Shown: positions 21,781-29,650 of the stretch, one piece after another | How positions within the stretch are numbered: position 1 is the first letter of the stretch | How the letters are laid out: each line of letters starts with the position of its first letter | Assembly (NCBI GenBank): GCA_907163375.1 | Contig: CAJQUW010016866.1 | Span: forward strand, 1 to 64,000 | DNA length: 64,000 nt | DNA from: Prostheceraeus crozeri | Lineage: Eukaryota; Platyhelminthes; Polycladida; Euryleptidae | Direction of reading: 5' to 3' | The notes under the pieces: model-generated | What the model saw: only the letters and a program-made list of their open reading frames with translations | What the model was told of the DNA's origin: nothing | Database searches by the model: none | Program-made: the position numbers and the translations under genes

Positions 21781-22254
21781 ATGCCTATAATTTATAAACA
21801 CAATCTTAAACATTTTGCATCAAATAATAAAATTGCTCATGAACCATCTCAGAAACCTGTTTATCATTATGATAATAGAGAAACAGTCGGAACAGAAAAG
21901 TTCCTAGGCACCGCAGGTGCCGTCCAAAAAGAAGGGGATGGCATCTTTTCTGGTATTGGAAGTATCGTTAACTTAATTAAAAATAATAAAGATTTGATTA
22001 CATCTGCTGCAAAAGGAGCAGCTGCTATAGGTAGTACAGCTAGTGCAATATCAAATGCTGTTAAATCACAAAACGAATTAAAACAACTAGAAGCTATTCG
22101 TAAACTCAAGAATGATTCTGAAGAACTAAAAAAATTAAAAAAACTTTCAGATGAAACAAAAAACAAAATTGCTAACATAGCTGTAGAGGGTGATAGTAAA
22201 CATAATGAAAAAACAATTGAAGAAATAAGAGGTAATGGTCTAGCAAAATTCTAA
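21781..22254 (+). CDS. Polinton small amphipathic virion-type protein
   Basis: This is a 157-residue protein whose family I cannot name. A polar N-terminal 45 residues lead to GDGIFSGIGSIVNLIKNN and an Ala-rich hydrophobic helix (AAKGAAAIGSTASAISNAV), then a Lys/Glu coiled coil. This layout resembles small membrane-active capsid proteins of adenovirus-like viruses (protein VI or X), and its place just before the major capsid gene fits. The exact hairpin GGCACC-GCA-GGTGCC lies in frame at 21907-21921. Confidence 0.55.
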   Translation: MPIIYKHNLKHFASNNKIAHEPSQKPVYHYDNRETVGTEKFLGTAGAVQKEGDGIFSGIGSIVNLIKNNKDLITSAAKGAAAIGSTASAISNAVKSQNELKQLEAIRKLKNDSEELKKLKKLSDETKNKIANIAVEGDSKHNEKTIEEIRGNGLAKF

Positions 22255-22323
22255 AATTATATTTTAGTAAAAATTTTTTTCTATCTGTGAGAAAAACAAA
22301 AAGTCAAATTATTTTTTATAAAA

Positions 22324-23658
22324 ATGTCTTCGCTTATCGAAAATAAATTTAGATTAGACGATCCTCCGTTCGTCAGTTATAATCAAAAAAAGAATGACTA
22401 TATAAGAATTGCTATGAATCCCGGATCTTCCAGTAGAGTAAACACTGGAGGTGATTTAATTTTTGAAGTTGATAATCAGCAGAGCTATTTATATTTACCT
22501 GATTCATTTTTACACTGTGAATATTCTTTATATAGTGATGCTAATTTTACAACACCATTACCAGATACCGATAATATTACACTAGAAAATAATTTTTTTC
22601 CAAGATTATTTACACAAATGCGTTTAGATGTTGCAACTCAAAATATAGAAACAATAAGTGATTCCCCAGGTGTAATTGATACAATGCTTAGATTTGTAAT
22701 AATTGGTGAAAATAATAAAAAGTATAAAGTCGAAGGTTGGTTTCCTGATACTAATGATGGTATAATTATTGATGATTTAACTCACGCCGGAACAGATGCC
22801 GCAGGAATTGCGAAAGATGTAGAAAATATTGCAAAACATTTAAATAAAACAAACAATACTGCATATAAAGAAAGACGTGAATTTAACAAGAAAAGTAAGC
22901 AAACAGTAAATTGGTCATTGTCTCCATTATTCGGTTATTTAGATTATGTCAAAATATCATATCAATTAAAATTTAAATTAATAATTCATCGTACAGCAAA
23001 TAATGAATTAATCTTTTTTGGTAAGACTGGAAAAAAAGCATATTTAAAAATTGATAGACTTGAATGGTGGATTAAACATATTACTCCTAGTTTAGAGATT
23101 GAAACAGCTATTGCAAAAAGATTAAATACTAACAAACCAATTCCAGTAAATTTTCTAAAGCGTACTGCTAGTTCAGTAACTTTTTCAGAGCAAAGATTTA
23201 ACTGGCATTTTACTAGAACTGCGAATACTCCAAGATATTTATTACTAACATTTCAAAGAAATAATTCTCCAAGTTTTGATAAGAACAATAATATTTTTCA
23301 TATTAATACAATTCGAAGTTTACAAGTTTCATTAAATCAAACTCGATATCCAATTGATCCATTAAGATTCGATGATACCAATAATCAATTTATGGAAGGA
23401 TATGATTCTTATAGAAATCTTTGTATAGAATTTGGAGTTGAACCACAATTAACTCCTGGAGATTGGAGACATTTATATCCAATTTTCTGTTTCGATTTAA
23501 GTGCACAATCAGAAGATATTATTAAAAATGGTTGTGATGTAACAATTAATATTGAAAAAAAAGATTCCACAACTTCATTGATGGCTTATGGTTTATTGCT
23601 AGAAGATACAAAATATTCCATTGAAGTTCTTAATGGGAAGATGGTTAGGATAGGTTAG
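22324..23658 (+). CDS. Polinton major capsid protein, double jelly-roll type
   Basis: This 444-residue protein is the best candidate for the major capsid protein. Near the N-terminus it has the pattern NNFFPRLFTQMRLDVATQN followed by ETISDSPG and VIDTMLRFV, as I know it from Polinton and adintovirus hexon-like proteins. Two beta-rich halves follow, with a WSLSPLFGYLDY turn and a WHFTRTANTPRYLLLTFQRN stretch. A C-terminal FDLSAQSEDIIKNGCDVTI segment recalls hexon ends. It would form trimeric capsomers. The ATG follows TTATAAAA. Its stop is followed by hairpins GGACC-TTT-GGTCC (23667-23679) and GAC-TTC-GTC (23697-23705). Confidence 0.85.
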   Translation: MSSLIENKFRLDDPPFVSYNQKKNDYIRIAMNPGSSSRVNTGGDLIFEVDNQQSYLYLPDSFLHCEYSLYSDANFTTPLPDTDNITLENNFFPRLFTQMRLDVATQNIETISDSPGVIDTMLRFVIIGENNKKYKVEGWFPDTNDGIIIDDLTHAGTDAAGIAKDVENIAKHLNKTNNTAYKERREFNKKSKQTVNWSLSPLFGYLDYVKISYQLKFKLIIHRTANNELIFFGKTGKKAYLKIDRLEWWIKHITPSLEIETAIAKRLNTNKPIPVNFLKRTASSVTFSEQRFNWHFTRTANTPRYLLLTFQRNNSPSFDKNNNIFHINTIRSLQVSLNQTRYPIDPLRFDDTNNQFMEGYDSYRNLCIEFGVEPQLTPGDWRHLYPIFCFDLSAQSEDIIKNGCDVTINIEKKDSTTSLMAYGLLLEDTKYSIEVLNGKMVRIG

Positions 23659-23659
23659 T

Positions 23660-23850
23660 AACCTGAGGACCTTTGGTCCGATAGGCTAAAGCCCAAGACT
23701 TCGTCGTTTAATTAATTTAATTTTTTTGATAACTTAAAAATTTTGATAACTAGAATAGGTTAAAATTTTTTTAGTAACTTGAAATTTTTTCATAACTAGA
23801 ATAGATTAAAAATTCTTAACTTAAAATTTTCGTAACTTAAAATTCTTTTA
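23660..23850. repeat. Gene-end hairpins and AT-rich repeat before the next gene
   Basis: Three short stems (23667-23679, 23684-23693 and 23697-23705) lie in a row after the major capsid stop codon. Then follow several AT-rich near-repeats of TAACTTAAAATTTT and ATAACTAGAATAG up to 23845. They could mark a transcript end and the next promoter, but this is inference. Confidence 0.55.
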
Positions 23851-23856
23851 TTAAAA

Positions 23857-24342
23857 ATGTCGCAAGCGAAAAGTAATATTAATAATAAAACTGTTGAATT
23901 AAAATTACGTAATATTGTTGACAAAAATACCCCTAAAACTATTACGATTAATAAAAAAAAGTATTACATAAGTAAACCAATGATAGAGAATATTCAATTA
24001 CAAGAAGAAAAGAATGGCGGGATTCTCCCATTAATTCCACTAATAATAGGAGGCATAGCAGCAGCAGGAAGTGTTGCAGGTGGGACAGCTGGTATTGTCC
24101 AAGCAGTAAATAAAAATAAATCAGAGAAGGCAGCATTAGAAGAACAAAAACGTCATAACAGAGAGTTAGAGAAAGTTGCTAGGGGTGAAGGAGTAGTAGA
24201 TAATTTTATTAGTAAATTAAAATTAGTTGATGAAGGAAAACGAGTTCTTAAAAATATTCTCCACAATGTTGATGATTTAATTGAAATTAAAGAAACTAAA
24301 GATGGTTCTGGAATATATCTAAGTCCTAGTATGATAAGGTAA
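23857..24342 (+). CDS. Polinton small protein with Gly/Ala-rich hydrophobic segment
   Basis: This 161-residue protein has a basic N-terminus and then a central hydrophobic Gly/Ala run (GGILPLIPLIIGGIAAAG and SVAGGTAGIV). A charged helix and a short tail follow. Small proteins with a LPLIPLI-GGIA segment are common next to capsid genes in adintovirus-like elements, where a membrane-active or core role resembling adenovirus protein X is assumed. Function is inferred only. The hairpin AGAACC-TTT-GGTTCT follows the stop codon at 24350-24364. Confidence 0.55.
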   Translation: MSQAKSNINNKTVELKLRNIVDKNTPKTITINKKKYYISKPMIENIQLQEEKNGGILPLIPLIIGGIAAAGSVAGGTAGIVQAVNKNKSEKAALEEQKRHNRELEKVARGEGVVDNFISKLKLVDEGKRVLKNILHNVDDLIEIKETKDGSGIYLSPSMIR

Positions 24343-24402
24343 TAACCTCAGAACCTTTGGTTCTTTTCGGTAAAACAATTTTTTTTTGTTTTATCTTTTA
24401 AA

Positions 24403-25782
24403 ATGAATTCTAAAAATTCTGAAAATTTTATTAAATTAAAAATTTCTAATTTAGATTTATTGAATTATCTATTAAACAAAAATAAAAACTCAAATTGTAA
24501 AATTTATGAAGGTAACGACGACAAACAAAGTTTGGCTACTACCTACGGTGGTGACATACAAAAAACATTAGAAAACTTTCCTGGATTTATTTGGAGTAAA
24601 TATTCGAAAGAAAAACATCTTCCTGGTCATTCATATACCGGTCCAGGAACTCGATTAGATATAAGACTAGATGAGAATAATAATCCGAAACCAGGTGAAG
24701 AACCGATAAATAGAGTAGATGCCGCAGCTTACAGGCATGATTTAGCTTATCGAAATCATGATCTAAGTTCTCGACATGCAGCTGATAAGATGATTCAAGA
24801 ATTAGATAGTATTCAAAATCCTACATTTAGAGAAAAAATTGAAAGAATGTTTGTTAAGAAAGCTTTACAAGCTAAAATATTATTCGGTCAGGGTTTAAAT
24901 GAAACGACAGCAAAGCTGTCTGAGAGCAACGCTCGAACTAATAACCCTGAGAGCAACGCTCGAACTAATAACTCTGAGAGCAACGCTCGAACCTACGCGT
25001 CTGAAATTCATAAAGAATACAGAAGGCCTAAATATTTATTGAAAGTAAAAGTATTTAATAAAGATGATATTTGGAGTGCTGATCTTATTCATATGCCGAA
25101 TGATTCTGATTATAAATACGCATTGACCGTTATAGATTTATATACACGATACGCTTGGGTAAAACCTTTAAAAAATAAAAGTGGTCTATCAGTTAAATAT
25201 GCGTTTGAAGAAATCTTTAAAGAAAGTAATAGAAAGCCAAAAAAATTGTCTGTTGATAAAGGATCGGAATTTTATAACAGAAACGTTCAGCCACTATTTG
25301 AAATTGTTTATTCAACTGAAAACGCTGGGAAGGCCGTAGTGATAGAAAGATTCAATCGGTCGTTAAAAAATAAATTATTCAAGAAATTTACTGAGCAAAG
25401 AAATCAGAAATGGTTGAAGATATTACCAGGAATTGTGGAAGAGTACAATAATAAAGTTCATTCTGGTATTGAAGAAACTCCAAAGAATGCTTCTGACGAC
25501 CCTGATTTGATACGAAAGAAAATATTCGAGAATAATAATTCGAATGAGAGTAATCCGAATTTGCAGAAACTTAAACCGAAATTTAAAATTGGAGATAGAG
25601 TTAGAATATTTAAATATAAGAATAAATTTGAAAAAGGCTTTGTTGGTTATTGGACTAAAGAAATATTTGAAGTTTGCAAAATAAATAAAACTTATCCGAT
25701 TACTTATGAAATTAAAGATTTAGATAATGAGGATATCAGAGGACGTTTTTATCAAAATGAATTACAGAAAACAGAGCTTTAA
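24403..25782 (+). CDS. Polinton phospholipase A2-integrase fusion ORF
   Basis: One open frame of 459 residues carries two enzymes. Residues about 60-165 are a parvovirus-type phospholipase A2. The calcium-binding loop is YTGPGT, the catalytic helix has HDLAY, and a downstream ADKMI Asp matches the family order. In parvoviruses this domain opens the endosomal membrane during entry. Residues about 205-400 are a retrovirus-type integrase core with the acidic triad in WSADL, SVDKGSEF and VIERFNR. A small C-terminal domain (FKIGDRVRIFK) of the SH3 or chromodomain-like kind follows. The linker holds three 27-bp repeat units (24920-24992). Integrase inserts the element; the phospholipase would act in entry. 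Confidence 0.85.
   Translation: MNSKNSENFIKLKISNLDLLNYLLNKNKNSNCKIYEGNDDKQSLATTYGGDIQKTLENFPGFIWSKYSKEKHLPGHSYTGPGTRLDIRLDENNNPKPGEEPINRVDAAAYRHDLAYRNHDLSSRHAADKMIQELDSIQNPTFREKIERMFVKKALQAKILFGQGLNETTAKLSESNARTNNPESNARTNNSESNARTYASEIHKEYRRPKYLLKVKVFNKDDIWSADLIHMPNDSDYKYALTVIDLYTRYAWVKPLKNKSGLSVKYAFEEIFKESNRKPKKLSVDKGSEFYNRNVQPLFEIVYSTENAGKAVVIERFNRSLKNKLFKKFTEQRNQKWLKILPGIVEEYNNKVHSGIEETPKNASDDPDLIRKKIFENNNSNESNPNLQKLKPKFKIGDRVRIFKYKNKFEKGFVGYWTKEIFEVCKINKTYPITYEIKDLDNEDIRGRFYQNELQKTEL
24920..24992 (+). repeat. 27-bp tandem repeat with GAGC-AAC-GCTC hairpins
   Basis: There are nearly three copies of a 27-bp unit encoding ESNARTNNP-type peptides, exactly between the phospholipase and integrase domains. 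Each unit contains the perfect 4-bp stem GAGC-AAC-GCTC. The length is a multiple of three, so the frame is kept. Confidence 0.9.
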
Positions 25783-25816
25783 CCTTTAGGTGGCGCTTTA
25801 GCTAGCTTCGCTTGAG

Positions 25817-26305
25817 TTATAGATTGTTTAACTCTAACATAATATCTAGAAATGGTACTCCTTTTTGTAATTTGTACAAAACGTATAAACATAATTGTCC
25901 ACAATAGGTAGTGCCTGGTGTTTGAATTTGAAACGTATTGTATGTTCCCGTTCCAAGTAATTCTTTTACTTCGTTTGTAGGGGGCAAACCGTATGAATCA
26001 AAATAATAGTTCTCAGCCTCCGGGCGGTCAAAATAATAGTTCTGCTGATGATTTTTAACGCCTGCTGACCAATGTACACCTTTTTCATCTGACGTATGAA
26101 GATTTGTTATGAAATTTACAGTTATTGATGGAACTTTGTTCCGGGAACTGAAGGTTCCTGTTGGTCTATTTTTTAGGAATTGTAATTCATCCCTCATCAA
26201 TATGTGAAAATTCTTTATTCCTAATCGATTAGCAATCTTATTTAAATCGAAATTCGTTGTTGTCTGTGTTCCATATAATTTCAAAAACTCATTTATGTTG
26301 CTCAT
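25817..26305 (-). CDS. Polinton adenain-like cysteine protease
   Basis: This 162-residue protein is the maturation protease of the adenovirus protease (C5) family, which cuts capsid precursors. The His is in VHWSAGV, the acidic residue in YYFDSYG, and the Gln and Cys in FQIQTPGTTYCGQLC. The length is usual for Polintons. It is convergent with the integrase gene, and the stops are 35 bp apart. Two hairpin motifs lie in frame: GGAAC-TTT-GTTCC at 26130-26142 and an adjoining imperfect one to 26158. A duplicated YYFD phrase frames a short GC-rich insert at about 26018-26035. Confidence 0.88.
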   Translation of the reverse strand: MSNINEFLKLYGTQTTTNFDLNKIANRLGIKNFHILMRDELQFLKNRPTGTFSSRNKVPSITVNFITNLHTSDEKGVHWSAGVKNHQQNYYFDRPEAENYYFDSYGLPPTNEVKELLGTGTYNTFQIQTPGTTYCGQLCLYVLYKLQKGVPFLDIMLELNNL

Positions 26306-26344
26306 TTTATAATAAAAAAATTTCTTAAGGGACCCCTAGAAGTC

Positions 26345-26510
26345 AGGGGGGTATTGATTTAAAACTGTTCTCTAATGATGTCTTTCCTTACTACTTAGTC
26401 AGAAGGGGTATTGATTTAAAACATTTTTATAATGATGACTTTCCTTACTACTTGGGGGGGGGTATTGATTTAAAACTGGTCTCTAATGATGTCTTTCTTT
26501 ACTACTTATT
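26345..26510. repeat. Three tandem 57-bp units upstream of the protease gene
   Basis: The phrase GGGGTATTGATTTAAAAC, then TAATGATG and CTTTCCTTACTACTT, recurs three times. Two copies have CTCTAATGATGTCTTTC and one is diverged. The units sit just upstream of the protease start and could be promoter elements or simple expansion. Confidence 0.85.
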
Positions 26511-26589
26511 CAATTTTGAAATGATTTAATTAAATCTAAATTTAAACGTTACATTGTTGCATTGTATTAGTAGAGTTGGTGTTTCGCAC

Positions 26590-26740
26590 ATCTTTTATCA
26601 ATAGTAATTCATTACTCATCAATATGTGAAAATTCTTTATTCCCAATTGCTTAGCAATATCATTTAAATCGAAATTTAATGTGGTTTTGTTTGCTGTATA
26701 TTTTTTGGAAGTCTCTGATGTTTCTCATTTTTATAGAAGA
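26590..26740 (-). repeat. Partial second copy of the protease gene start
   Basis: This stretch repeats the beginning of the protease gene with moderate divergence. Shared phrases are ATCAATATGTGAAAATTCT and TTTAAATCGAAATT. Only the N-terminal part is present. It shows that a local duplication took place in the right arm of the Polinton. Confidence 0.75.
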
Positions 26741-26749
26741 TACAATGTT

Positions 26750-27312
26750 TCTATTATATTCCCGTAAATGAGAAATTAAAAACAACACATGGACATTTCA
26801 ATTTGGTTACATCCACTTTGCATACATTCAATTTGGATACATTGAAATACATGTAAATTTGTCCACGCGAGGACAAGGTTTCATTGGATGAGAGAAAAAT
26901 GACGTCATATAACAACATAATGAAAATGATTGAAAACAGGAAATAACATTGCATTTAAAACAGGAAATAACATTGCATATAACAACATAATGAAAATGAT
27001 TGAAAACAGGAAATAACATTGCATTTAAAACAGGAAATAACATTGCATATAAGATACAATTTTTCTAAACAATAGGATTTCTGTCCACGCGAGGACAAGG
27101 TTTCATTGGTTGAAACACTCTATTGTATTTACATGTGCAAGAGGAAATAACATTGCATTTAAAACAGGAAATAACATTGCATATAAAACCGACAGATACA
27201 AGTTTTCTAAACAATGGGATTTCTGTCCACGCGAGGACAAGGTTTCATTGGATGAGAGAAAAATGACGTCATATAACAACATAATGAAAATGATTGAAAA
27301 CAGAAGGGTTGA
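26750..27312. promoter_or_regulatory. Repeated promoter-like cassettes in the Polinton right arm
   Basis: Two to three copies of a roughly 100-bp cassette lie between the protease and the unknown minus-strand ORF. A full cassette has TGTCCACGCGAGGACA, then ATTGG (an inverted CCAAT box), then a perfect cAMP-response-type palindrome TGACGTCA (26900-26907 and 27264-27271), then CATATAA. Between them are repeats of ACAGGAAATAACATTGCAT. Such box combinations are typical of animal promoters. Whether they drive transcription here is inference. Confidence 0.5.
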
Positions 27313-27316
27313 ATAA

Positions 27317-27985
27317 TCAATTATTCCAAAAACACTCATCTTGTGAAAGACACTGCTCCAAGATTGAAAGATTAGTTTTTAACAGTCGTATAGGAAGCGA
27401 GACTCTACAAAGAGTCTGATATTTATCTGCCAGTTTTGCCAACTTCATTGCGAAACTCAATTCAGTTCGTGAAAAGTTAATATTGTGATGTTTTAAGAGA
27501 TATGTGAAATCTGCTTTATTATTCTCACACAAGGATAATATATGATTTGCGTGTTTTTCAATAAAAATTTTACATGTGACACTCAAAAGATGGCTTTGTT
27601 TTTCGTATTTCAAGTGTTTTTTCAAAGAATTCACTGTCGTTGAAATGTCCCCCGCCGGTTCTGTAAAATATTCCACTGATTCGATGAATGTATGACGTTC
27701 AACAACACTTTCCTTCAACTGTTTTGTAAATGTTTCGATTCTGAAGGGAAGTGCTGCTTCCTTCTTTGCTCTGGCTGCGATTTTATGTTGCTCTTTGTAT
27801 GCTTTTCGAGCAGAACGTATAGCGTCAGGATTGAAGAGTAGAGGCACTTTCTTCACTTGCTGGTCTATATACGAAAAGTATTCAGAATGTTTCTCCGATG
27901 GAATGAACAAATCCGCAATATTTTTGAAGAACTCTGGAAGTACCGTTGCTATGTTGGCTTGTTGTTCAACGACTGCTTGACTCAT
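27317..27985 (-). CDS. Polinton cargo ORF, unknown protein
   Basis: I do not recognise this 222-residue protein. It lies between the repeat cassettes and the right terminal repeat. Its codons are much less AT-biased than those of the other genes of the element. It is mostly helical, with a basic Lys/Arg/Ala-rich patch around residues 60-80 (RSARKAYKEQHKIAARAKKE), no signal peptide and no membrane segment. Cys residues are few, with no zinc pattern. The different composition suggests it was acquired from another source after the core of the element. A host-interaction role would be a guess. Confidence 0.55.
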   Translation of the reverse strand: MSQAVVEQQANIATVLPEFFKNIADLFIPSEKHSEYFSYIDQQVKKVPLLFNPDAIRSARKAYKEQHKIAARAKKEAALPFRIETFTKQLKESVVERHTFIESVEYFTEPAGDISTTVNSLKKHLKYEKQSHLLSVTCKIFIEKHANHILSLCENNKADFTYLLKHHNINFSRTELSFAMKLAKLADKYQTLCRVSLPIRLLKTNLSILEQCLSQDECFWNN

Positions 27986-28433
27986 GATTGACGGATAAAT
28001 TAGTACAAATCACTATGTTCAAAATATAAGAATAACGTAATTAAAGATAGCGGAACGATGAGAGCAAGCAGATGATAAGTGTTGATTGAAATAATATCAC
28101 AACAATCTGAGCACACGATACAATGACAGACGAGAGAGATAAATGAAAACAGTACAGCTGGCAGATATCTTAACGTCATACGGGTGTGCTGACGCACTAA
28201 CAAGAATTAAAACAACTCGCCTAACGTACAATTAAAATGTCATTGTTTCACAGAGTAGTAGCAGCTGTTTGTTCTTTCATACATTGTTTCCTTTCAAATG
28301 TTTGAGTTGGAGGACACAGCTCCTTACACTGAAATGCATTTTATTCATAAATGCGAGAAGCAGATGTTCTCTACAATTGAATGACAATTGTAAAAGTACC
28401 TAAACTTATTGTTAAGAATATGTCAATTCCTTC
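27986..28433. other. Leader region of the cargo ORF inside the Polinton
   Basis: I see no gene in these 450 bp between the unknown minus-strand ORF and the right terminal repeat. The composition resembles host DNA more than the AT-rich left part of the element. Confidence 0.4.
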
Positions 28434-28754
28434 AAATATTTTTAGTCACATGATATATTTTAAAAACCTGAAAAATGGATTTAAAAGACGTTTTTAAAAA
28501 TACTAATTTTCAGTGTCCTGGAACGGTCATGATTTAAGCGGTGAAAATTGTAATTCTCAAATCTGAGATTTTGAAAAATTTGAAAATTGGGTATTTTTAA
28601 AAACGCTTAAATTTTCGCCCTTCGGCCTTCGGCCACGTGAAATTGGAAGTCTACCTAAATTTTTGAAATTTTGAAAAAACCCCGCAAAAGTGTGACATCC
28701 GGCGCAAGCGAAGCGAAGCAAAGCGTCGCGCCGGATGTCACACTATATACTACT
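28434..28754. repeat. Polinton right terminal inverted repeat
   Basis: This 321-bp repeat is the inverted partner of 11629-11955. It ends CTATATACTACT, followed by the target duplication TACATA at 28755-28760. It differs from the left copy by about four base changes, one 6-bp gap and one 1-bp gap. Confidence 0.95.
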
Positions 28755-28764
28755 TACATAAACA

Positions 28765-29650
28765 TGAACAACCACATTGTCTGTAGAGCTTCAAAGAAAG
28801 ACCACGAGTGGTAGACGCAATTTGGATGACATGGCGTAGGGTAAATCATAATTTTTAATAATTCCGCGAGGTCCATTACACGTCGACGACATTGGAGGGA
28901 GGGTAGTTTTAAATGTCTTAGTCGTTCTTCGTTTGGAATGAAAGTCAAACCATTAATATTCCGAGCGCCGTTGCACACGTGCAATCAGAGCAGTGTCATT
29001 GGATTAAGATGGATTGAAACTGGATGTTCTAGGTGTGGCAAAATAGGAAGGTGTAAAGCTTCATAAGTACGTTAGGGTCTCTTGACATGTAAGTCCGCAG
29101 GATGGCAGAAAGAATGTCGGCTTTCTTGACACAAATGATAGTGTGCCGTGAGAATTTGAAATCCTTCGACATGTGGACTCCAAGGTCTTTGACCCACTCA
29201 GAGTGCACGATTGTGCCTCCCTCCATCTTGTAGTGAGAGCCAGGATTGCGATGTACAAATCAGATAATTGAACATTTCTATGGATTCAAATGCAGTTGCC
29301 ATTCTTTAGACCAGATGGCCACCACATTAAGATCAGACTGTAGTAGCGGGACAGATTTTCCAGGATCAGCGCGCTTAATTTCAATGTACATTTGATGTCA
29401 TCTGCGTATTTAAGGCCGGTGGAATTCAGCACTATTGTGTCATCGATGCCATTAACGAAGGGGACAGAAAGATCTGGTCCGATAACTGACCCTTGAAGGA
29501 TGCCAGAAATCATAGCATAGGGTGATGAGTGTATCCCATCAACAACAACAATCTTCGATCTGTCACTTAGGAAGTTCTTGAGAAAAGAGAGAAGATTACC
29601 TCTTACACCCAAAGAAGACAACTTAGAAATGCGTCGAACGATTCCAAGCG
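28765..29650 (-). mobile_element. LINE reverse transcriptase fragment beside the Polinton
   Basis: Minus-strand frames give GVRGNLLSFLKNFLSDRSK, a SGILQGSVIGPDLSVPF palm motif and the catalytic LKYADDIKC (frame 29286-29621). Further on are VKDLGVHMSKDFKFSRH (29029-29226) and an RNINGLTFIPNEERLRHLKL end piece (28754-28984). The order is that of a CR1/jockey-type LINE ORF2. It is broken into at least three frames and truncated at both sides. It abuts the Polinton target site. Confidence 0.8.

Larger units (their letters stand above)
11629..28754. mobile_element. Polinton (Maverick), nearly whole, young
   Basis: This 17,126-bp element lies in an intron of the kinase gene. It has terminal inverted repeats of about 320 bp and a perfect 6-bp target duplication (TACATA at 11623-11628 and 28755-28760), which is the duplication size known for Polintons. 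It carries the full core set: protein-primed DNA polymerase B, packaging ATPase, major and minor capsid proteins, adenain-like protease and retrovirus-type integrase, plus accessory ORFs. The arms differ at about four positions and two small gaps over about 320 bp, so the insertion is recent. It looks nearly whole, with about one break among recognisable core genes and one partial extra copy of a gene. Most of it is strongly AT-rich; the right 2.5 kb is less so and repeat-rich. Confidence 0.95.

Noticed and set aside
22324-23658. Idea that the AT-rich block 12-26 kb is bacterial or viral contamination in the assembly
   Set aside because: It has Polinton terminal repeats and a perfect 6-bp target duplication in host intron sequence, so it is integrated.
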